Translations under genes and position numbers: made by a program
DNA from: Martelella alba
GTDB lineage: Bacteria > Pseudomonadota > Gammaproteobacteria > Enterobacterales > Enterobacteriaceae
Length of the DNA: 64,000 bases
Direction: 5' to 3'
NCBI RefSeq assembly: GCF_005217455.1
Contig: NZ_SZPQ01000023.1
Span: forward strand, 35,671 to 99,670
The notes under the pieces: generated by a model
The model's database searches: none
The model's input: only the letters and a program-made list of their open reading frames with translations
What the model was told of the DNA's origin: nothing
Shown here: positions 40,963 through 51,840 of the stretch, in pieces
Layout: each line of letters opens with the position of its first letter
How positions within the stretch are numbered: the stretch's first letter is position 1

Positions 40963-42623
40963 TACCAGCTCCGGAATTTGGCCGGCGGCTGGTACAATCC
41001 GCCGGACCATTCCACCAGTTCGCCAATACTGCCGGCGGCCAGCAGCGAACGGCTGGCTTCGGTCCGCCGGATCCCCATATCCTCGGGGAACGCCACCAAC
41101 CCGCGGCGACGTAAATCGGCCACCCGGGTGGCGTCGACGCCCAACCCGATATCAGTGATACCCGCCACCGCGGCCACCATCGCCCGCCGCTCTTCCATGG
41201 AGCGCGCCCGGTAAAGATAGGCGATGCCCTCTTCCGTCAATACATGGGTCACGTCATCGCCATAAATCATCACTGGCGCCAGCGGCATACCCGCTTCCCG
41301 GCCGACATCCACCGCTTCCAGTTTTTCCATGAACGACGGTTTGGCGCCGGCCTGATAGGTTTCCACCATCTGCACCACCAGCTTCTGCCCGCGCCGTATC
41401 GGATCCGGCTCTTGGATCATATCCAGCCAGGCGGGCGTGGCGTGGCGGCGACCGTGGGGATCATGCCCCATATTGGGCGCGCCGCCGAAACCGGACAGCC
41501 GTCCCCGGGTCACAGTGGATGAGTTGGCCAGGCCGTCTATCTGCAAGGTGGAGCCGATAAACATGTCCACGGCATATTGGCCGGCTAACTGGCAAAAAGC
41601 CCGATTGGAACGCATTGAACCGTCGGCGCCGGTGAAAAACACATCGGGCCGGGCGCGAATATACTCTTCCATGCCCAGTTCGCCGCCAAAGCAATGCACG
41701 CTATCCACCCAGCCGCTTTCAATGGCGGGAATCAAGGTCGGATGGGGATTCAAGGTCCAGTGCCGGCAGATTTTGCCTTTCAGACCGAGCCGCTCGCCAT
41801 AGGTCGGCAAGAGCAATTCGATGGCGGCGGTATTGAAGCCGATGCCGTGATTGAGGGATTGCACCTGGTGCTCGGCATAAATGCCTTTGATGGCCATCAT
41901 GGCCATCAACACATGCACCGGTTTAATTAAACGGGGATCTCGGGTAAACAGCGGTTCGATAAAAAACGGTTTATCCGCGACAACCACAAAATCCACCCAG
42001 GAACCGGGAATATCCACCCTGGGCAGGTCGCTATCGTCGTCCACCAGTTCGTTGACCTGGGCGATAACGATACCGTCCTTGAATGCGGCGGCTTCAACCA
42101 GCGCCGGGGTATCCTCGGTACTGGCGCCGGTATACAGGTTCCCCCGGCGATCGGCTTTGAAACCGGCCACCAAGGCGATATTGGGAATTAAATCCACGAA
42201 CAGGCGGGCGTACAATTCAATATAGGTGTGTATGGCGCCGACTTCCAGTAACCCATCTTCCAGTAGTTGGGCGATGCGCAGACTTTGCGGGCCGGAATAA
42301 GCGAAGTCCAGCTTGCGGGCGATGCCCTTTTCAAACAAATCCAGGTGTTCCGCACGACTGATGCTGGGCATGATCAAATGCAGATCGTGGACTTTTCCCG
42401 CATCGACGGTCGTCAGCATTCGGGAAAGAAAATCGGCCTGTTTCTGGTTATTGCCTTCCAGTACCACGCGATCACCCGGCGCGATCAGCGTCTCCAGAAT
42501 GGCGGTCATATTCTCGGCGCGCAGCACTTTGCCGTCGGCCATGGCGCCGATGCGCTCCAGGCGGCGTTTTTTCTCCGTACGCCGCGAGTCCCAGACTTTG
42601 GCGGGCGCTTGATTGAGCGGCAT
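40962..42623 (-). CDS. mdcA: malonate decarboxylase alpha subunit
   Basis: MdcA exchanges acetyl-S-ACP for malonyl-S-ACP, the first step of the cycle. The 553-residue protein is similar to CoA/ACP transferases. Recognisable stretches are VWDSRRTEKKRRL at the N-terminus, VLEGNNQKQADFLSRML, LPTYGERLGLKGKICRHW and GGAPNMGHDPHGRRHATPAW. The ATG follows GAGGAGA. It opens the mdcABCDEFGH operon. Confidence 0.95.
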   Translation of the reverse strand: MPLNQAPAKVWDSRRTEKKRRLERIGAMADGKVLRAENMTAILETLIAPGDRVVLEGNNQKQADFLSRMLTTVDAGKVHDLHLIMPSISRAEHLDLFEKGIARKLDFAYSGPQSLRIAQLLEDGLLEVGAIHTYIELYARLFVDLIPNIALVAGFKADRRGNLYTGASTEDTPALVEAAAFKDGIVIAQVNELVDDDSDLPRVDIPGSWVDFVVVADKPFFIEPLFTRDPRLIKPVHVLMAMMAIKGIYAEHQVQSLNHGIGFNTAAIELLLPTYGERLGLKGKICRHWTLNPHPTLIPAIESGWVDSVHCFGGELGMEEYIRARPDVFFTGADGSMRSNRAFCQLAGQYAVDMFIGSTLQIDGLANSSTVTRGRLSGFGGAPNMGHDPHGRRHATPAWLDMIQEPDPIRRGQKLVVQMVETYQAGAKPSFMEKLEAVDVGREAGMPLAPVMIYGDDVTHVLTEEGIAYLYRARSMEERRAMVAAVAGITDIGLGVDATRVADLRRRGLVAFPEDMGIRRTEASRSLLAAGSIGELVEWSGGLYQPPAKFRSW

Positions 42624-42711
42624 GATTAATCTCCTCGGTACGTGAATGTCGTTTCAGAGAGGTTTTGCAAACGATGGGGGGAGTGTAGGGCGCGGCGGTG
42701 ACGGCCATCAA

Positions 42712-42734
42712 TTAACCTCGGCGACCAATCGTTA
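42712..42734. promoter_or_regulatory. possible LysR-type box upstream of mdcA
   Basis: TTAAC (42712-42716) and GTTA (42731-42734) form a short interrupted dyad about 90 bp before mdcA, in a place where MdcR would be expected to bind. The dyad is short and could be chance. Confidence 0.25.
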
Positions 42735-42880
42735 GCCTGACAGTAATGGAATCGGAAGGACGCCGTTAACCCTGCCGGCGGGCGATTTCAGGTAACAGGA
42801 GATGCCGACGGGGCCCAAGAACATGAGATACCGCCAAAGGGGCGTCTTTCCGGCCGGCGGTATGTCCGCCGGCCGGCCGC

Positions 42881-43150
42881 TTATTTGTACACTTCGGCGG
42901 TGGCGCTAAAGCGGCCATGCTGACGGCCGGCGATGATAACATAGTATTTGCCGCCCTTTTCGTCCGCACGTTTGGACAAAATAGCCTTGGCGTCCATCGG
43001 CGATGAGGCTTTGGCGGTGGTGTGCACGGTGCCGATCTTGGTGTAGCCGTTATCCTTGGCTTCCTTCGGCGTAATTTCCTCGGCGGCCAGCGCGTATGAG
43101 CAGAACATGAAACCGGCTAACGCCGCGGTAGTCAGGCAGAGTCTCTTCAT
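42881..43150 (-). CDS. small periplasmic DUF1471 (BhsA/McbA/YdgH-type) protein
   Basis: An 89-residue protein with a clear signal peptide (MKRLCLTTAALAGFMFCSYA, then LA before the cut) and a mature part of about 66 residues. The mature part has the DUF1471 pattern: GYTKIGTVHTTAKASSPMDA and KGGKYYVIIAGRQHGRFSAT, with the final EVYK. Family members are stress-induced periplasmic or outer-membrane proteins linked to biofilm and resistance to acid, peroxide or metals. Which of the several paralogues this is cannot be told. It stands alone between mdcA and bioH. Confidence 0.85.
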   Translation of the reverse strand: MKRLCLTTAALAGFMFCSYALAAEEITPKEAKDNGYTKIGTVHTTAKASSPMDAKAILSKRADEKGGKYYVIIAGRQHGRFSATAEVYK

Positions 43151-43244
43151 GGGGGAATCCTCTTGATTAAAAAACCATCGCTGTTCGATGTTTTTTTAGT
43201 ATGGAGGAGTCCGGATGATTGTCCGTTAACGGCCCGGCAGCAAG

Positions 43245-44024
43245 TTATTTCCCATACAATGGCGCGGCGAAATCGATAATGTGCCGGCAAAACACCTCAG
43301 GATGAGAAATGAAAGGCGCATGAGCGGCTTTGGCGATCATGGCGCTGCGACTGCGCGGCCAAAGCGTATCCAGCAAAGAGGCGACCTTGCGCGGCACCAG
43401 ACCGTCCAGATAACCGTACAAACGTAAAAAGGGCATCTCCAGCCCGGCCATGGCCTGACGTAAATCGGCGGTACGCAGGATATCCAGCCCGCCGGCCAAC
43501 ACCTCAACCGTCGGCAGCGGCTGGCCGAGCACGGCGCCTTTCAATTGACGGGTATCTTCCCGGGCGGTCGCGGTGCCCAGGGTTTGCAAGGCCAGAAATC
43601 GCTCTACCGTGCGCTGGAAATCCTGTCGCAATTGAGATTCGAACCCTGTCAGGACTTCTGGCTTGATACCCGGCCAATCATCGCCGGCGGTAAAACAAGG
43701 CGAGGATGCCACGGTCATCAGACCCGAAACCCGTTGCGGGCAGGTTAAGGCAATTTGCGAGGCAACCAGACCGCCCAGCGACCATCCCAGCCAAAGCGCC
43801 CTGTCCGGCGCCTGTTCCGCCACCGCCGCCGCCATCCGCGCGAGCGGCTGCGCGCCGAAACCCTGGCTGCATCCATAGCCCGGCAAATCCACCAAATGCA
43901 GCCGGAAATGCGGCGCGAGTCGCGGCAAAATGCAAGCCCATACCTGGGAATTCAGGCCCCAACCGTGCAACAGCACAAGTTCGGCGACGCCGTTGCCGGT
44001 CGTGTGCCAATAAAGCGGCATCAT
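43245..44024 (-). CDS. bioH: BioH, pimeloyl-ACP methyl ester carboxylesterase
   Basis: BioH frees pimeloyl-ACP from its methyl ester in biotin synthesis. The 259-residue alpha/beta hydrolase (E. coli 256) shows the oxyanion segment [12 protein letters not shown] and the nucleophile elbow [16 protein letters not shown]. The aspartate is in [13 protein letters not shown] and the histidine in [12 protein letters not shown]. Two adjacent ATGs (44024, 44021) are possible. It is divergent from gntX, as in E. coli. Confidence 0.96.
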   Translation of the reverse strand: MMPLYWHTTGNGVAELVLLHGWGLNSQVWACILPRLAPHFRLHLVDLPGYGCSQGFGAQPLARMAAAVAEQAPDRALWLGWSLGGLVASQIALTCPQRVSGLMTVASSPCFTAGDDWPGIKPEVLTGFESQLRQDFQRTVERFLALQTLGTATAREDTRQLKGAVLGQPLPTVEVLAGGLDILRTADLRQAMAGLEMPFLRLYGYLDGLVPRKVASLLDTLWPRSRSAMIAKAAHAPFISHPEVFCRHIIDFAAPLYGK

Positions 44025-44073
44025 CGGTTATAGTCTCTCATAGCAAAAAACGATAGGTTAAGGATAACCGGGT

Positions 44074-44760
44074 ATGTTGACAATCGGCGCACTCTGCTGG
44101 CTTTGCCGCCAGCCGCTGTGGTTCAGCCACCATGGCATTTGTCATCGCTGCGCCCTTTTGGCGCTTTTTCAGCGCGAGCCCTGCTGTCCCCGCTGCGGGC
44201 TGCCCTCCGGCGGCGGCGTCCGCCCATGCGGCCGTTGCCTGCTGCGGCCGCCGCCCTGGGCATCGCTGCTGTACGTTGCCGATTATCAACCCCCGTTAAG
44301 CACGCTGATCAAAAAACTAAAATACCACGACGGCACCGGGCTGGCCCGCGTTCTGGCCCGATTGATGTTGCTGCGCTGGCTGGAGGCATACCGTGCGCGC
44401 CATATTGGCAAGCCGGACCTGATACTTAACGTGCCTTCCCATGCCTACCGGCACTGGCGCAGGGGATATAATCAGTCGGCGCTGCTGGCAGGCCCGCTCG
44501 CGCGCTGGCTCGGCGTGGAGCACCAGCCCGACGCGTTATTGCGCTGCCGCGCTCGCGCGCCGCAGCAAGCGCTGGATGCCCATGCCCGCCGGCGGAATCT
44601 GCGCGGCGCGTTCGCCTGCTGTCAGGATGTGGCGGGCAAGCGCGTGGCCCTGGTGGATGATGTGGTGACGACCGGCAGCACGGCGGAAGAATTGAGCCGG
44701 CTATTATTGTCCCGACGGGCGGAATCGGTGCACATTTGGTGTATATGCCGTACCTTGTAG
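44074..44760 (+). CDS. gntX: GntX (ComF-family phosphoribosyltransferase-like protein)
   Basis: A 228-residue protein with N-terminal zinc-type cysteines (CWLCRQPL, CHRCALL, CCPRCGLP, CGRC). A C-terminal phosphoribosyltransferase domain ends in the PRPP loop VALVDDVVTTGSTAEE. It matches E. coli GntX/YhgH and the competence protein ComF. The family is tied to DNA uptake in naturally competent species, of interest because hofMNOPQ is also present. It lies upstream of nfuA. Confidence 0.93.
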   Translation: MLTIGALCWLCRQPLWFSHHGICHRCALLALFQREPCCPRCGLPSGGGVRPCGRCLLRPPPWASLLYVADYQPPLSTLIKKLKYHDGTGLARVLARLMLLRWLEAYRARHIGKPDLILNVPSHAYRHWRRGYNQSALLAGPLARWLGVEHQPDALLRCRARAPQQALDAHARRRNLRGAFACCQDVAGKRVALVDDVVTTGSTAEELSRLLLSRRAESVHIWCICRTL

Positions 44761-44819
44761 TCGAGAGGGCAATGGAGGTATTATAATTGACTAGAGTAGT
44801 CAACTATTGAGTGAATGCT

Positions 44820-45395
44820 ATGATTCGAATTACCGATGCTGCCCAGGAACATTTTGCTAAATTACTGGCCAATCAGGAACCCGGCACCCAGATTCGCGTA
44901 TTCGTGATCAATCCGGGCACCCCTCACGCGGAGTGCGGCGTTTCCTATTGCCCGCCCGATGCGGTGGAGGCCACGGATACGGCGCTCAAATTCGACAGGC
45001 TTACCGCTTATGTCGACGAACTCAGCGCGCCTTTCCTGCAAGATGCGGAAATTGATTTCGTCACCGATAAGCTGGGGTCGCAGCTTACCCTGAAGGCGCC
45101 GAACGCTAAAATGCGCAAGGTCAGCGACGACGCTCCGTTAATCGAGCGGGTCGAATATGTACTGCAATCGCAGATTAACCCGCAATTAGCCAGCCACGGC
45201 GGGCAGGTCAGCTTGATGGAGATCACCGAGGATAACCTGGCCATTCTCCAGTTCGGCGGCGGTTGCAACGGCTGTTCAATGGTGGACTACACGCTCAAGG
45301 AGGGCATCGAAAAGGAACTTATGGAAAAATTCCCCGAATTGAAAGGCGTACGCGATCTGACCGAGCATCAGCGCGGCGAGCATTCCTACTACTAA
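44820..45395 (+). CDS. nfuA: NfuA, Fe-S cluster carrier
   Basis: NfuA delivers 4Fe-4S clusters, including to LipA, under oxidative stress and iron starvation. The 191-residue protein has the E. coli length: an N-terminal degenerate A-type domain ([18 protein letters not shown]) and a C-terminal Nfu domain with the cluster motif CNGCSMVD near residue 149. Near identity continues to the last residues HQRGEHSYY. The ATG at 44820 gives the conserved N-terminus [20 protein letters not shown]. Confidence 0.97.
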   Translation: MIRITDAAQEHFAKLLANQEPGTQIRVFVINPGTPHAECGVSYCPPDAVEATDTALKFDRLTAYVDELSAPFLQDAEIDFVTDKLGSQLTLKAPNAKMRKVSDDAPLIERVEYVLQSQINPQLASHGGQVSLMEITEDNLAILQFGGGCNGCSMVDYTLKEGIEKELMEKFPELKGVRDLTEHQRGEHSYY

Positions 45396-45445
45396 TCGCT
45401 CGGCGACGTGGCCGGGCTGGTCGCCATCAGCCCGGCTCAACCGTT

Positions 45446-47566
45446 TTAATCCTGTGTCACGCTGGCGGCCGCCTCGGATTGAGCGATGACGGCGGCTTTA
45501 TCGCGCAGCCGCCCGACCTCCCGCAATAACCGGACTATCCGCAAATCCTTGAATATTTCCTCGACCTCGCGATTAAGTTTGCGCCGCCAGTTGGGATAGT
45601 GATCGGTGGTACCCGGCACATTGACCGGCGACGCCATGTCCAGCCAATCCTCGGGCTGCAATCCCAACAGCGCCGAACGGCTTTGCGCCGCAAAGCGGTG
45701 CACGCCCCGATTCAGGACAGGCGTCATCGACACCCGTTCGGCGTTTTTGCTCAGCCTGTCCGGCACGCATCGCCAATCATGCAGCGCATCAAGCAATGCC
45801 TGGCGCGCCGTCTGGCGATCGGACAACAATCGTCGATATACCGTCTCGTCAGGATAGAGCGACAAACGTTCGCCCAACCGCAGATCCTCGCACTGCCAGA
45901 AACCACGCAGGGTGGGCAGATCATGGGTGGTCAATGTCGCCATGGCCTGAGGGACATACTCGTCTGGGCCGCGAAATGAAGAATTCTCCTTTCTTTCGAA
46001 AAACAGAACCTTATAGGAATATATGCCGGCAGCCCGCAGTTTTTCGATAATCTCCGGCGGTACCGTGCCCAAATCCTCGCCAATGACCATACATTGATGA
46101 CGCTGACTTTCCAACGCCAGCACCGCCAGCAGATCGTCCACCGGATACCGGACATAGGCGCCTTCTCCCGCCGGCTCATCCTTTGGAATCCACCACAGTC
46201 GCAGCAGCGACATCACATGATCGATCCGCAACGCGCCGCAGTGGCGCATATTGGCGCGCAGCATCTCGATAAAAGGCTCATAGGCGCGGTCGATCAAAAC
46301 ATTCGGGTCCTGAGGCGGCAATTGCCAGTTTTGTCCTTGCGGACCCAACTGATCGGGAGGGGCGCCAATAGTGGCCTGCAGGCAATAAAGAGTGCGATCG
46401 CTCCAGGTTTCCATTCCCCAGAAACTCACCCCCACGGCCAGATCGCGATACAAACCTATTGGCATTTTGTGTTTGCGGCACAGCAGATAACATCCCTCCA
46501 ACTGCCGCGCCGCCAGCCATTGCAACCAGCTGAAAAACAAAATATCCCGCCGATGTGTTTTGCGAAACGCGTTGACTTCGTTATCATCCGCCCGGCGATA
46601 CGCCTCCGGCCACTGCTGCCAGCCCTCCGAGACCTGCCCCGTCAAGGCCAGATAGCGGTGCAGCGCATCGAAGGTCGCCTGTAACTCTAGGCTATAGCCG
46701 TTTTCCCGGATGAAATCATCAAAGGCGCGCCATTGGGCATCGTCCGGCGCGCGGGCCATAAACTGCTCAAAGGCGAAAGCCAGTCCGGTCATTTTCAGCG
46801 CCATGACGCCGGGATAGTCCACCCATTCGCTCTGGCGCAACGCCGCAAGCGTCGCCTGAGTGGCTGGTTTTCGCCACCATTGGCGTGCCTCGGCGCTCTG
46901 CTGGAAATCCTCCAGCGTGGCGACATCAATGTAAATCACATTCAGCCAACGTCGCGATGAAGGGCTGTAAGGGCTGGCCCATCCAGGCAGCGCGGGGTAC
47001 AAGGCGTGAATGGGATTCAGCCCGACAAAGGCCCCGCCCTGTCGGGCCACGCCCGCAATCATCGCCGCCAGATCGCCAAAATCGCCAATTCCCCAATTAC
47101 GCGCCGAACGCAGGGTATAGAGCTGAACCGTGGCCCCCCACAATTTTCGGCCGCGCAGCAAAGCCTGGGGTTCATAACAGCGGGCAGGCGCGACGATCAC
47201 CTGGCAGCGCCAATGGCTTAGTCCACAGCGCAGGGCCAGCCGGTGATAGCCTGTGGGCAGCCCTTCCGGCAACGTGAGCACGCGATTGACGATTTTTCCC
47301 TCATGCTGGCGTCCTGATTCTTCGGTCAGCACCCATTCACCAGGCGCCTTAAGGCCAACGGTTCGCCGCGCCGTGGCCCCTGAATGTAACACCCAAACCG
47401 GCGGCAAGGGCGTTGTCACGGCGGGATCATCGGTTAATCCCGCCATGGCGCCAAGCAGGAGGTGTTTGGTGCGGTCGCCGATGAGCTTTTGCTGCCCCCA
47501 GGCATCGACATAATCCGGCATGATCCCCGCCCGCTCGGCGGTCTGCTCCAAAAGCTTGGGATCCAT
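45446..47566 (-). CDS. malQ: 4-alpha-glucanotransferase (amylomaltase)
   Basis: MalQ disproportionates maltodextrins, releasing glucose and building longer chains for MalP. The 706-residue GH77 protein (E. coli 694) has the nucleophile in LRIDHVMSLLRLWWIP, acid/base VIGEDLGTVPPE and the third acid in TTHDLPTLRGFW. An N-terminal region precedes RNWGIGDFGDLAAMI. It follows malP by 9 bp. Its activator gene malT is not adjacent. Confidence 0.96.
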   Translation of the reverse strand: MDPKLLEQTAERAGIMPDYVDAWGQQKLIGDRTKHLLLGAMAGLTDDPAVTTPLPPVWVLHSGATARRTVGLKAPGEWVLTEESGRQHEGKIVNRVLTLPEGLPTGYHRLALRCGLSHWRCQVIVAPARCYEPQALLRGRKLWGATVQLYTLRSARNWGIGDFGDLAAMIAGVARQGGAFVGLNPIHALYPALPGWASPYSPSSRRWLNVIYIDVATLEDFQQSAEARQWWRKPATQATLAALRQSEWVDYPGVMALKMTGLAFAFEQFMARAPDDAQWRAFDDFIRENGYSLELQATFDALHRYLALTGQVSEGWQQWPEAYRRADDNEVNAFRKTHRRDILFFSWLQWLAARQLEGCYLLCRKHKMPIGLYRDLAVGVSFWGMETWSDRTLYCLQATIGAPPDQLGPQGQNWQLPPQDPNVLIDRAYEPFIEMLRANMRHCGALRIDHVMSLLRLWWIPKDEPAGEGAYVRYPVDDLLAVLALESQRHQCMVIGEDLGTVPPEIIEKLRAAGIYSYKVLFFERKENSSFRGPDEYVPQAMATLTTHDLPTLRGFWQCEDLRLGERLSLYPDETVYRRLLSDRQTARQALLDALHDWRCVPDRLSKNAERVSMTPVLNRGVHRFAAQSRSALLGLQPEDWLDMASPVNVPGTTDHYPNWRRKLNREVEEIFKDLRIVRLLREVGRLRDKAAVIAQSEAAASVTQD

Positions 47567-47575
47567 CGACGCTCC

Positions 47576-49981
47576 TTAGCGTTTGGCTTGCCATATGTGT
47601 TGCTGATAATCGCGAATTGAGCGATCGGCACTGAAAAATCCCACTCGCGCGGTATTAAGCACCGCGCTGCGCGTCCATGCCTCCGGCTGGCGATAGCGCG
47701 CGTCCACCCGTTGCTGCGCTTCGCAATAAGCGGCGAAATCCGCCAGCACCAGATAAGGATCGCCGCCCTGCCGCAAACTGTGCAGCAACGGATCGAAGGC
47801 ATGCCGATCCTTTGAGCTGTAGGCGCCGCTGGCCAGTTCGGTTAAAATCCCCTTGAGCATTTTGTCTTTTTTAAGCCATTGCGCCGGTTGGTAGCCCTGG
47901 GCCTGTAGGGCTTTTACCTGCTCGACGGTATTGCCGAAGATAAAAATATGATCATTGCCGACCTGTTCGGCAATCTCCACGTTGGCGCCATCCAGGGTGC
48001 CAATGGTTAATGCCCCGTTCAGGGCCAGTTTCATGTTGCCGGTGCCGGAGGCTTCTTTGCCGGCGGTGGAAATTTGTTCGGATACATCGGCGGCCGGAAT
48101 AATCCATTCCGCCAGCGAGACCCGGTAGTCCGGCAAAAAAACCACTTTCAGCTTGTCTTTGATCTTGCGGTCGTGGTTGATTTTCGCCGCAACCTGGTTG
48201 ATGGCGTAGATGATGTTTTTCGCCAGCGCATAACCGGGCGCGGCCTTGGCGGCGAACAGCACCACCCGCGGCACGATATCCAAATCGGGATCGTCGCGGA
48301 GCCGGCGATATAGCGACAGGATATGCAATAGATTCAGGTGTTGGCGTTTATATTCGTGCAACCGCTTAATCTGCACATCGAACAGGGCGTCGGGGTTGAC
48401 GGTGATATCGGTCAACTGCTTGATCTTGGCCGCCAGCCGCTGTTTGTTGTCATGCTTGATTTGCCGATATTGCGCGCAAAAATCCGGCGCGTCGGCGTAA
48501 GGCTCCAGTTCTTTGAGTTTTTCCAGACGGGTCACCCAGCCTTTACCTAGGGTATCGTCGATAAGCTTCGCCAGCGCCGGATTGCATTGTTTAAGCCAGC
48601 GGCGCGGTGTGATGCCGTTGGTCACATTATGGAACTTCTTCGGCCAGAGCTGATGGTATTCCGGGAACAGATCAGTTTTCACGAGATCGGAATGCAGGGC
48701 GGCCACGCCGTTAACGGCAAAACCGCACACCACGCACAAATTGGCCATGCGCACCTGCTTGTCATAATGCACCGCCAGCTTCGCCCAGACCTGTTCATCG
48801 TTCGGCCAATGCTTATCCACCTGTTTGCGGAAACGACGGTCAATTTCCACAATCAGCGAAAAATGACGCGGCAGCAGGGTGCGAATCAATTTTTCATCCC
48901 AGCGCTCCAACGCCTCCGGCATCAAGGTATGGTTGGTATAAGCGAAGGTGCGCGAAGTAATCCTCCAGGCCTCCTCCCAGGATAATTGGTGCTCATCGAT
49001 CAGGATCCTGAGCATTTCTGGAATGGCGATGGTGGGATGGGTGTCATTGAGTTGAATCACCTCGTGATCCGGCAAACTTTCAATGGATCGGCCGGCCAGA
49101 TGGTGCCGGCGCAGGATATCCGCCACCGCGCAGGCGCACTGAAAATACTGCTGCATCAAGCGCAGTTGTTTGCCTTCCAGATGGTTATCATTGGGATAAA
49201 GGACTTTGGTTAATTTGGCGGCGTCAATGCCCGTCCGCTCCGCCTTGAGAAATTTGCCATCATTGAACAGCGCCAGATCGAAAGGATGCGGATGCACGGC
49301 CCGCCAGAGACGCAACGGCAGCGTTATGCCGTTTTCGTAGCCCACGACCGGCAAATCCCAGGCTTCTCCCTCAAGGATAAAGGCCGGTTGCCACAGCATG
49401 CGGCCTCCATCGCCCTTACTCACCTTGCCCCCCAGCCCAACCCGCACATTCAGGGCAGGATTATGCCGGAACCAGGGATAGTCATGCCGATGCCAGTCAT
49501 CGGGCATTTCCACTTGCCGACCGTCGGAAAATTGCTGGCGGAACAAACCGTATTGGTAATTCAGGCCGTAACCAATGGCCGATTGCCCCACTGTCGCCAT
49601 CGAGTCCATGTAGCAGGCCGCCAGACGGCCCAGCCCGCCGTTACCCAACGCCGGATCCGTTTCCTGTTCCAGCACATCGCTAAGATTGATCGGGTAGTGG
49701 TCCAGGATTTTTTTTACCTCGTCATACCAACCCAGATTGATAAGATTGTTGCCGGTCAACCGGCCGATGAGGAACTCCATGGAAAGATAATTCACGCGGC
49801 GATGGTTTTTTTTGTCCGGACGCATTTCCGGCTGCCAAGGGATGATTTCATTCACCGCCGCGCTAACCGCATGCCACCACTGCAACGACGTCATTTCCTG
49901 CGCGCTTTGCAAACCCAAATGCCGCCACTGGCGATCCAGGGCGGATTGAAAAGCAACCTTATCGAACCTGATTTTCGGCAT
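47576..49981 (-). CDS. malP: maltodextrin phosphorylase
   Basis: GT35 phosphorylase that releases glucose 1-phosphate from maltodextrin with PLP. The 801-residue protein (E. coli 797) has [36 protein letters not shown] and [17 protein letters not shown]. The PLP-lysine motif [20 protein letters not shown] is intact, and DRSIRDYQ lies near the end. Similarity is to MalP rather than GlgP. In E. coli malT is divergent from malP; here the next gene is glpR on the same strand. Confidence 0.95.
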   Translation of the reverse strand: MPKIRFDKVAFQSALDRQWRHLGLQSAQEMTSLQWWHAVSAAVNEIIPWQPEMRPDKKNHRRVNYLSMEFLIGRLTGNNLINLGWYDEVKKILDHYPINLSDVLEQETDPALGNGGLGRLAACYMDSMATVGQSAIGYGLNYQYGLFRQQFSDGRQVEMPDDWHRHDYPWFRHNPALNVRVGLGGKVSKGDGGRMLWQPAFILEGEAWDLPVVGYENGITLPLRLWRAVHPHPFDLALFNDGKFLKAERTGIDAAKLTKVLYPNDNHLEGKQLRLMQQYFQCACAVADILRRHHLAGRSIESLPDHEVIQLNDTHPTIAIPEMLRILIDEHQLSWEEAWRITSRTFAYTNHTLMPEALERWDEKLIRTLLPRHFSLIVEIDRRFRKQVDKHWPNDEQVWAKLAVHYDKQVRMANLCVVCGFAVNGVAALHSDLVKTDLFPEYHQLWPKKFHNVTNGITPRRWLKQCNPALAKLIDDTLGKGWVTRLEKLKELEPYADAPDFCAQYRQIKHDNKQRLAAKIKQLTDITVNPDALFDVQIKRLHEYKRQHLNLLHILSLYRRLRDDPDLDIVPRVVLFAAKAAPGYALAKNIIYAINQVAAKINHDRKIKDKLKVVFLPDYRVSLAEWIIPAADVSEQISTAGKEASGTGNMKLALNGALTIGTLDGANVEIAEQVGNDHIFIFGNTVEQVKALQAQGYQPAQWLKKDKMLKGILTELASGAYSSKDRHAFDPLLHSLRQGGDPYLVLADFAAYCEAQQRVDARYRQPEAWTRSAVLNTARVGFFSADRSIRDYQQHIWQAKR

Positions 49982-50179
49982 AAGAGCGTCTCTATCCTGT
50001 GGGTATTAAGTTGATCAACGCCGGATACGGCCCGACATCCCGGATGGCATGTCGTTATCACGGACAACCCCTGTAAACACGCGCCAATGCCTTGGCGACG
50101 GCGCCGTGCTCAAATAAGCTTACGAAAACAGCGTTTTTTCCGTAATGATCAAAGAATAGTCAACACCCCCGAAAAGGGC

Positions 50180-50211
50180 GCCGGTAACGGAAATTTTTCC
50201 GATTTACCGGC
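50180..50211 (-). terminator. terminator hairpin after glpR
   Basis: GCCGGTAA...TTACCGGC arms extended inward by CGGAA/TTCCG form a near-perfect 13-bp stem directly after the glpR stop. On the minus strand it is followed by GCCCTTTTC. This should separate glpR transcription from malP. Confidence 0.6.
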
Positions 50212-50970
50212 TTAGCACAGCTCCAGCTTCACTTCCGATTGTTCAATAATGCTCATCACGCTTGGCGGAGGCATCTGATCAGTGAACAGATAATCCACCA
50301 GCGACATTTTGCCAAGATTAACCATGGCGTTGCGGCCGAATTTGGAATGATCAGTCACCAGCATGACACAACGGGAATTATCGATAATCGCCCTTTTGGT
50401 CCGGACTTCATGGTAATCGAACTCCAGTAGCGAACCGTCCATGTCAATACCGCTGATACCGAGAATGCCATAATCAAGACGGAACTGGGAGATGAAATCC
50501 AGCGTGGCCTCCCCCATGATGCCGCCATCGCGGGTGCGGACTTCGCCCCCCGCCAGAATAAGGCGGAAATCTTCTTTGGCGGTAAGGATAGTGGCGACAT
50601 TCAGGTTATTGGTAACTACCCTCAGCCCCTTGTGGTTAAGCAGGGCGTGAGCCACCGCCTCCGGTGTGGTGCCGATATCGATAAACAACGTGGCGCCGTC
50701 GGGGATCTGGCTGGCGACACGGCGGGCGATCCTGGCTTTTTCCGCCGACCACATGCCCTTTCGATCATGATAGGCGGTGTTGACGGAACTGGACGGCAAA
50801 GCCGCTCCGCCATGGTGGCGATGTATTTTGTTGTTTTCGGCCAGATCGTTCAGATCGCGCCGGATGGTTTGCGGGCTGACCGCAAAATGCTCGACCAACT
50901 CTTCCGTACTGACATAACCTTGCCGACGAACCAATTCAATAATGGCATCATGCCGCTGCGTTTGTTTCAC
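50212..50970 (-). CDS. glpR: GlpR, glycerol-3-phosphate regulon repressor
   Basis: DeoR-family repressor of glycerol and glycerol-3-phosphate genes. The 252-residue protein (E. coli 252) has the N-terminal winged helix (RHDAIIELVRRQGYVSTEEL, then VSPQTIRRDLNDL). The sugar-phosphate-binding domain contains LFIDIGTTPEAVAHALL and GGEVRTRDGGIMGEA. glpE and glpD, neighbours in E. coli, are not found next to it; only glpG remains upstream on the same strand, 24 bp away. Confidence 0.96.
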   Translation of the reverse strand: MKQTQRHDAIIELVRRQGYVSTEELVEHFAVSPQTIRRDLNDLAENNKIHRHHGGAALPSSSVNTAYHDRKGMWSAEKARIARRVASQIPDGATLFIDIGTTPEAVAHALLNHKGLRVVTNNLNVATILTAKEDFRLILAGGEVRTRDGGIMGEATLDFISQFRLDYGILGISGIDMDGSLLEFDYHEVRTKRAIIDNSRCVMLVTDHSKFGRNAMVNLGKMSLVDYLFTDQMPPPSVMSIIEQSEVKLELC

Positions 50971-50994
50971 GTGAATTCCCCTACTGCCCGAACC

Positions 50995-51840
50995 TTACCG
51001 ACGACGCGCAGTCCCGGCGCCGCGGCGGGTATCCCAGAAAGCCAATAACAGCCCGACGACCAGCCCCGCGACATGGGCGGCATTGGCGATAGCGATGCCT
51101 AAAATATCGAAATAACCCGCAATAAGCCACAGCAATGCAAAGACGATCACGCCGCGCGGCATTTGCAATGGCCCATCCGGATGCTTTTCGCCGTACCACC
51201 ACACATACCCCATCAAAGCGTACACCACGCCGGACAGACCACCGAACAGCGCGCCGCTGAAACGGAACTGCACCAATCCGCTGACCACCGCCGCCACAAT
51301 GGTCAGCACCGCCAGCGAAAATGAGCCGCGATGCTTTTCCATGGCGCAACCCAGGTACCACCACCACACCAGATTAAACAGGATATGCAACAGGGAAAAA
51401 TGCAGCAAAATATGGCTTACCCAGCGCCAAAGCTGACCATACTGTCCGGGACCGCTCGGAAAAGCCAGCCAGCGCATTACCGCCACATCGCCGAAGATAT
51501 TCATCAGCGCGAACACCAGGATACAGCATATTGTGACACCCAGCGTCAACGGCCCCGCCCGGCTGCGCAGCGCCGGCAGCCAGGATGCGGCCTGATAGCG
51601 GAACTGACCGCGCCCCGCCGTACCGGCATGCCAGCTGGCGGCCTGGTAACGCGGATGCAACGGATCGCGCAAGAAGACATCCAGCGCCTCTTCCACCCGG
51701 GGCAAGACGTTGTCATCCACCAACCACAATTCCACGGCCCGGCCTTGCGGATGCATTTCCATCGCCACACCCTGGGTTTTCATATAATCGATAAACGCCT
51801 GGGCCAGACGGGGATTCGATAAGGTCGTAACGCGGATCAT
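50995..51840 (-). CDS. glpG: GlpG, rhomboid intramembrane protease
   Basis: A 281-residue membrane serine protease (E. coli 276). A cytoplasmic N-terminal domain (about 1-75) precedes six membrane segments. The catalytic serine is in [15 protein letters not shown] near residue 205 and the catalytic histidine in [12 protein letters not shown] near 260; [18 protein letters not shown] carries the conserved H and N. In the linker, RYQAASW occurs twice (before and after [10 protein letters not shown]), a small oddity. It is the first gene of a glpG-glpR pair. Confidence 0.95.
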   Translation of the reverse strand: MIRVTTLSNPRLAQAFIDYMKTQGVAMEMHPQGRAVELWLVDDNVLPRVEEALDVFLRDPLHPRYQAASWHAGTAGRGQFRYQAASWLPALRSRAGPLTLGVTICCILVFALMNIFGDVAVMRWLAFPSGPGQYGQLWRWVSHILLHFSLLHILFNLVWWWYLGCAMEKHRGSFSLAVLTIVAAVVSGLVQFRFSGALFGGLSGVVYALMGYVWWYGEKHPDGPLQMPRGVIVFALLWLIAGYFDILGIAIANAAHVAGLVVGLLLAFWDTRRGAGTARRR

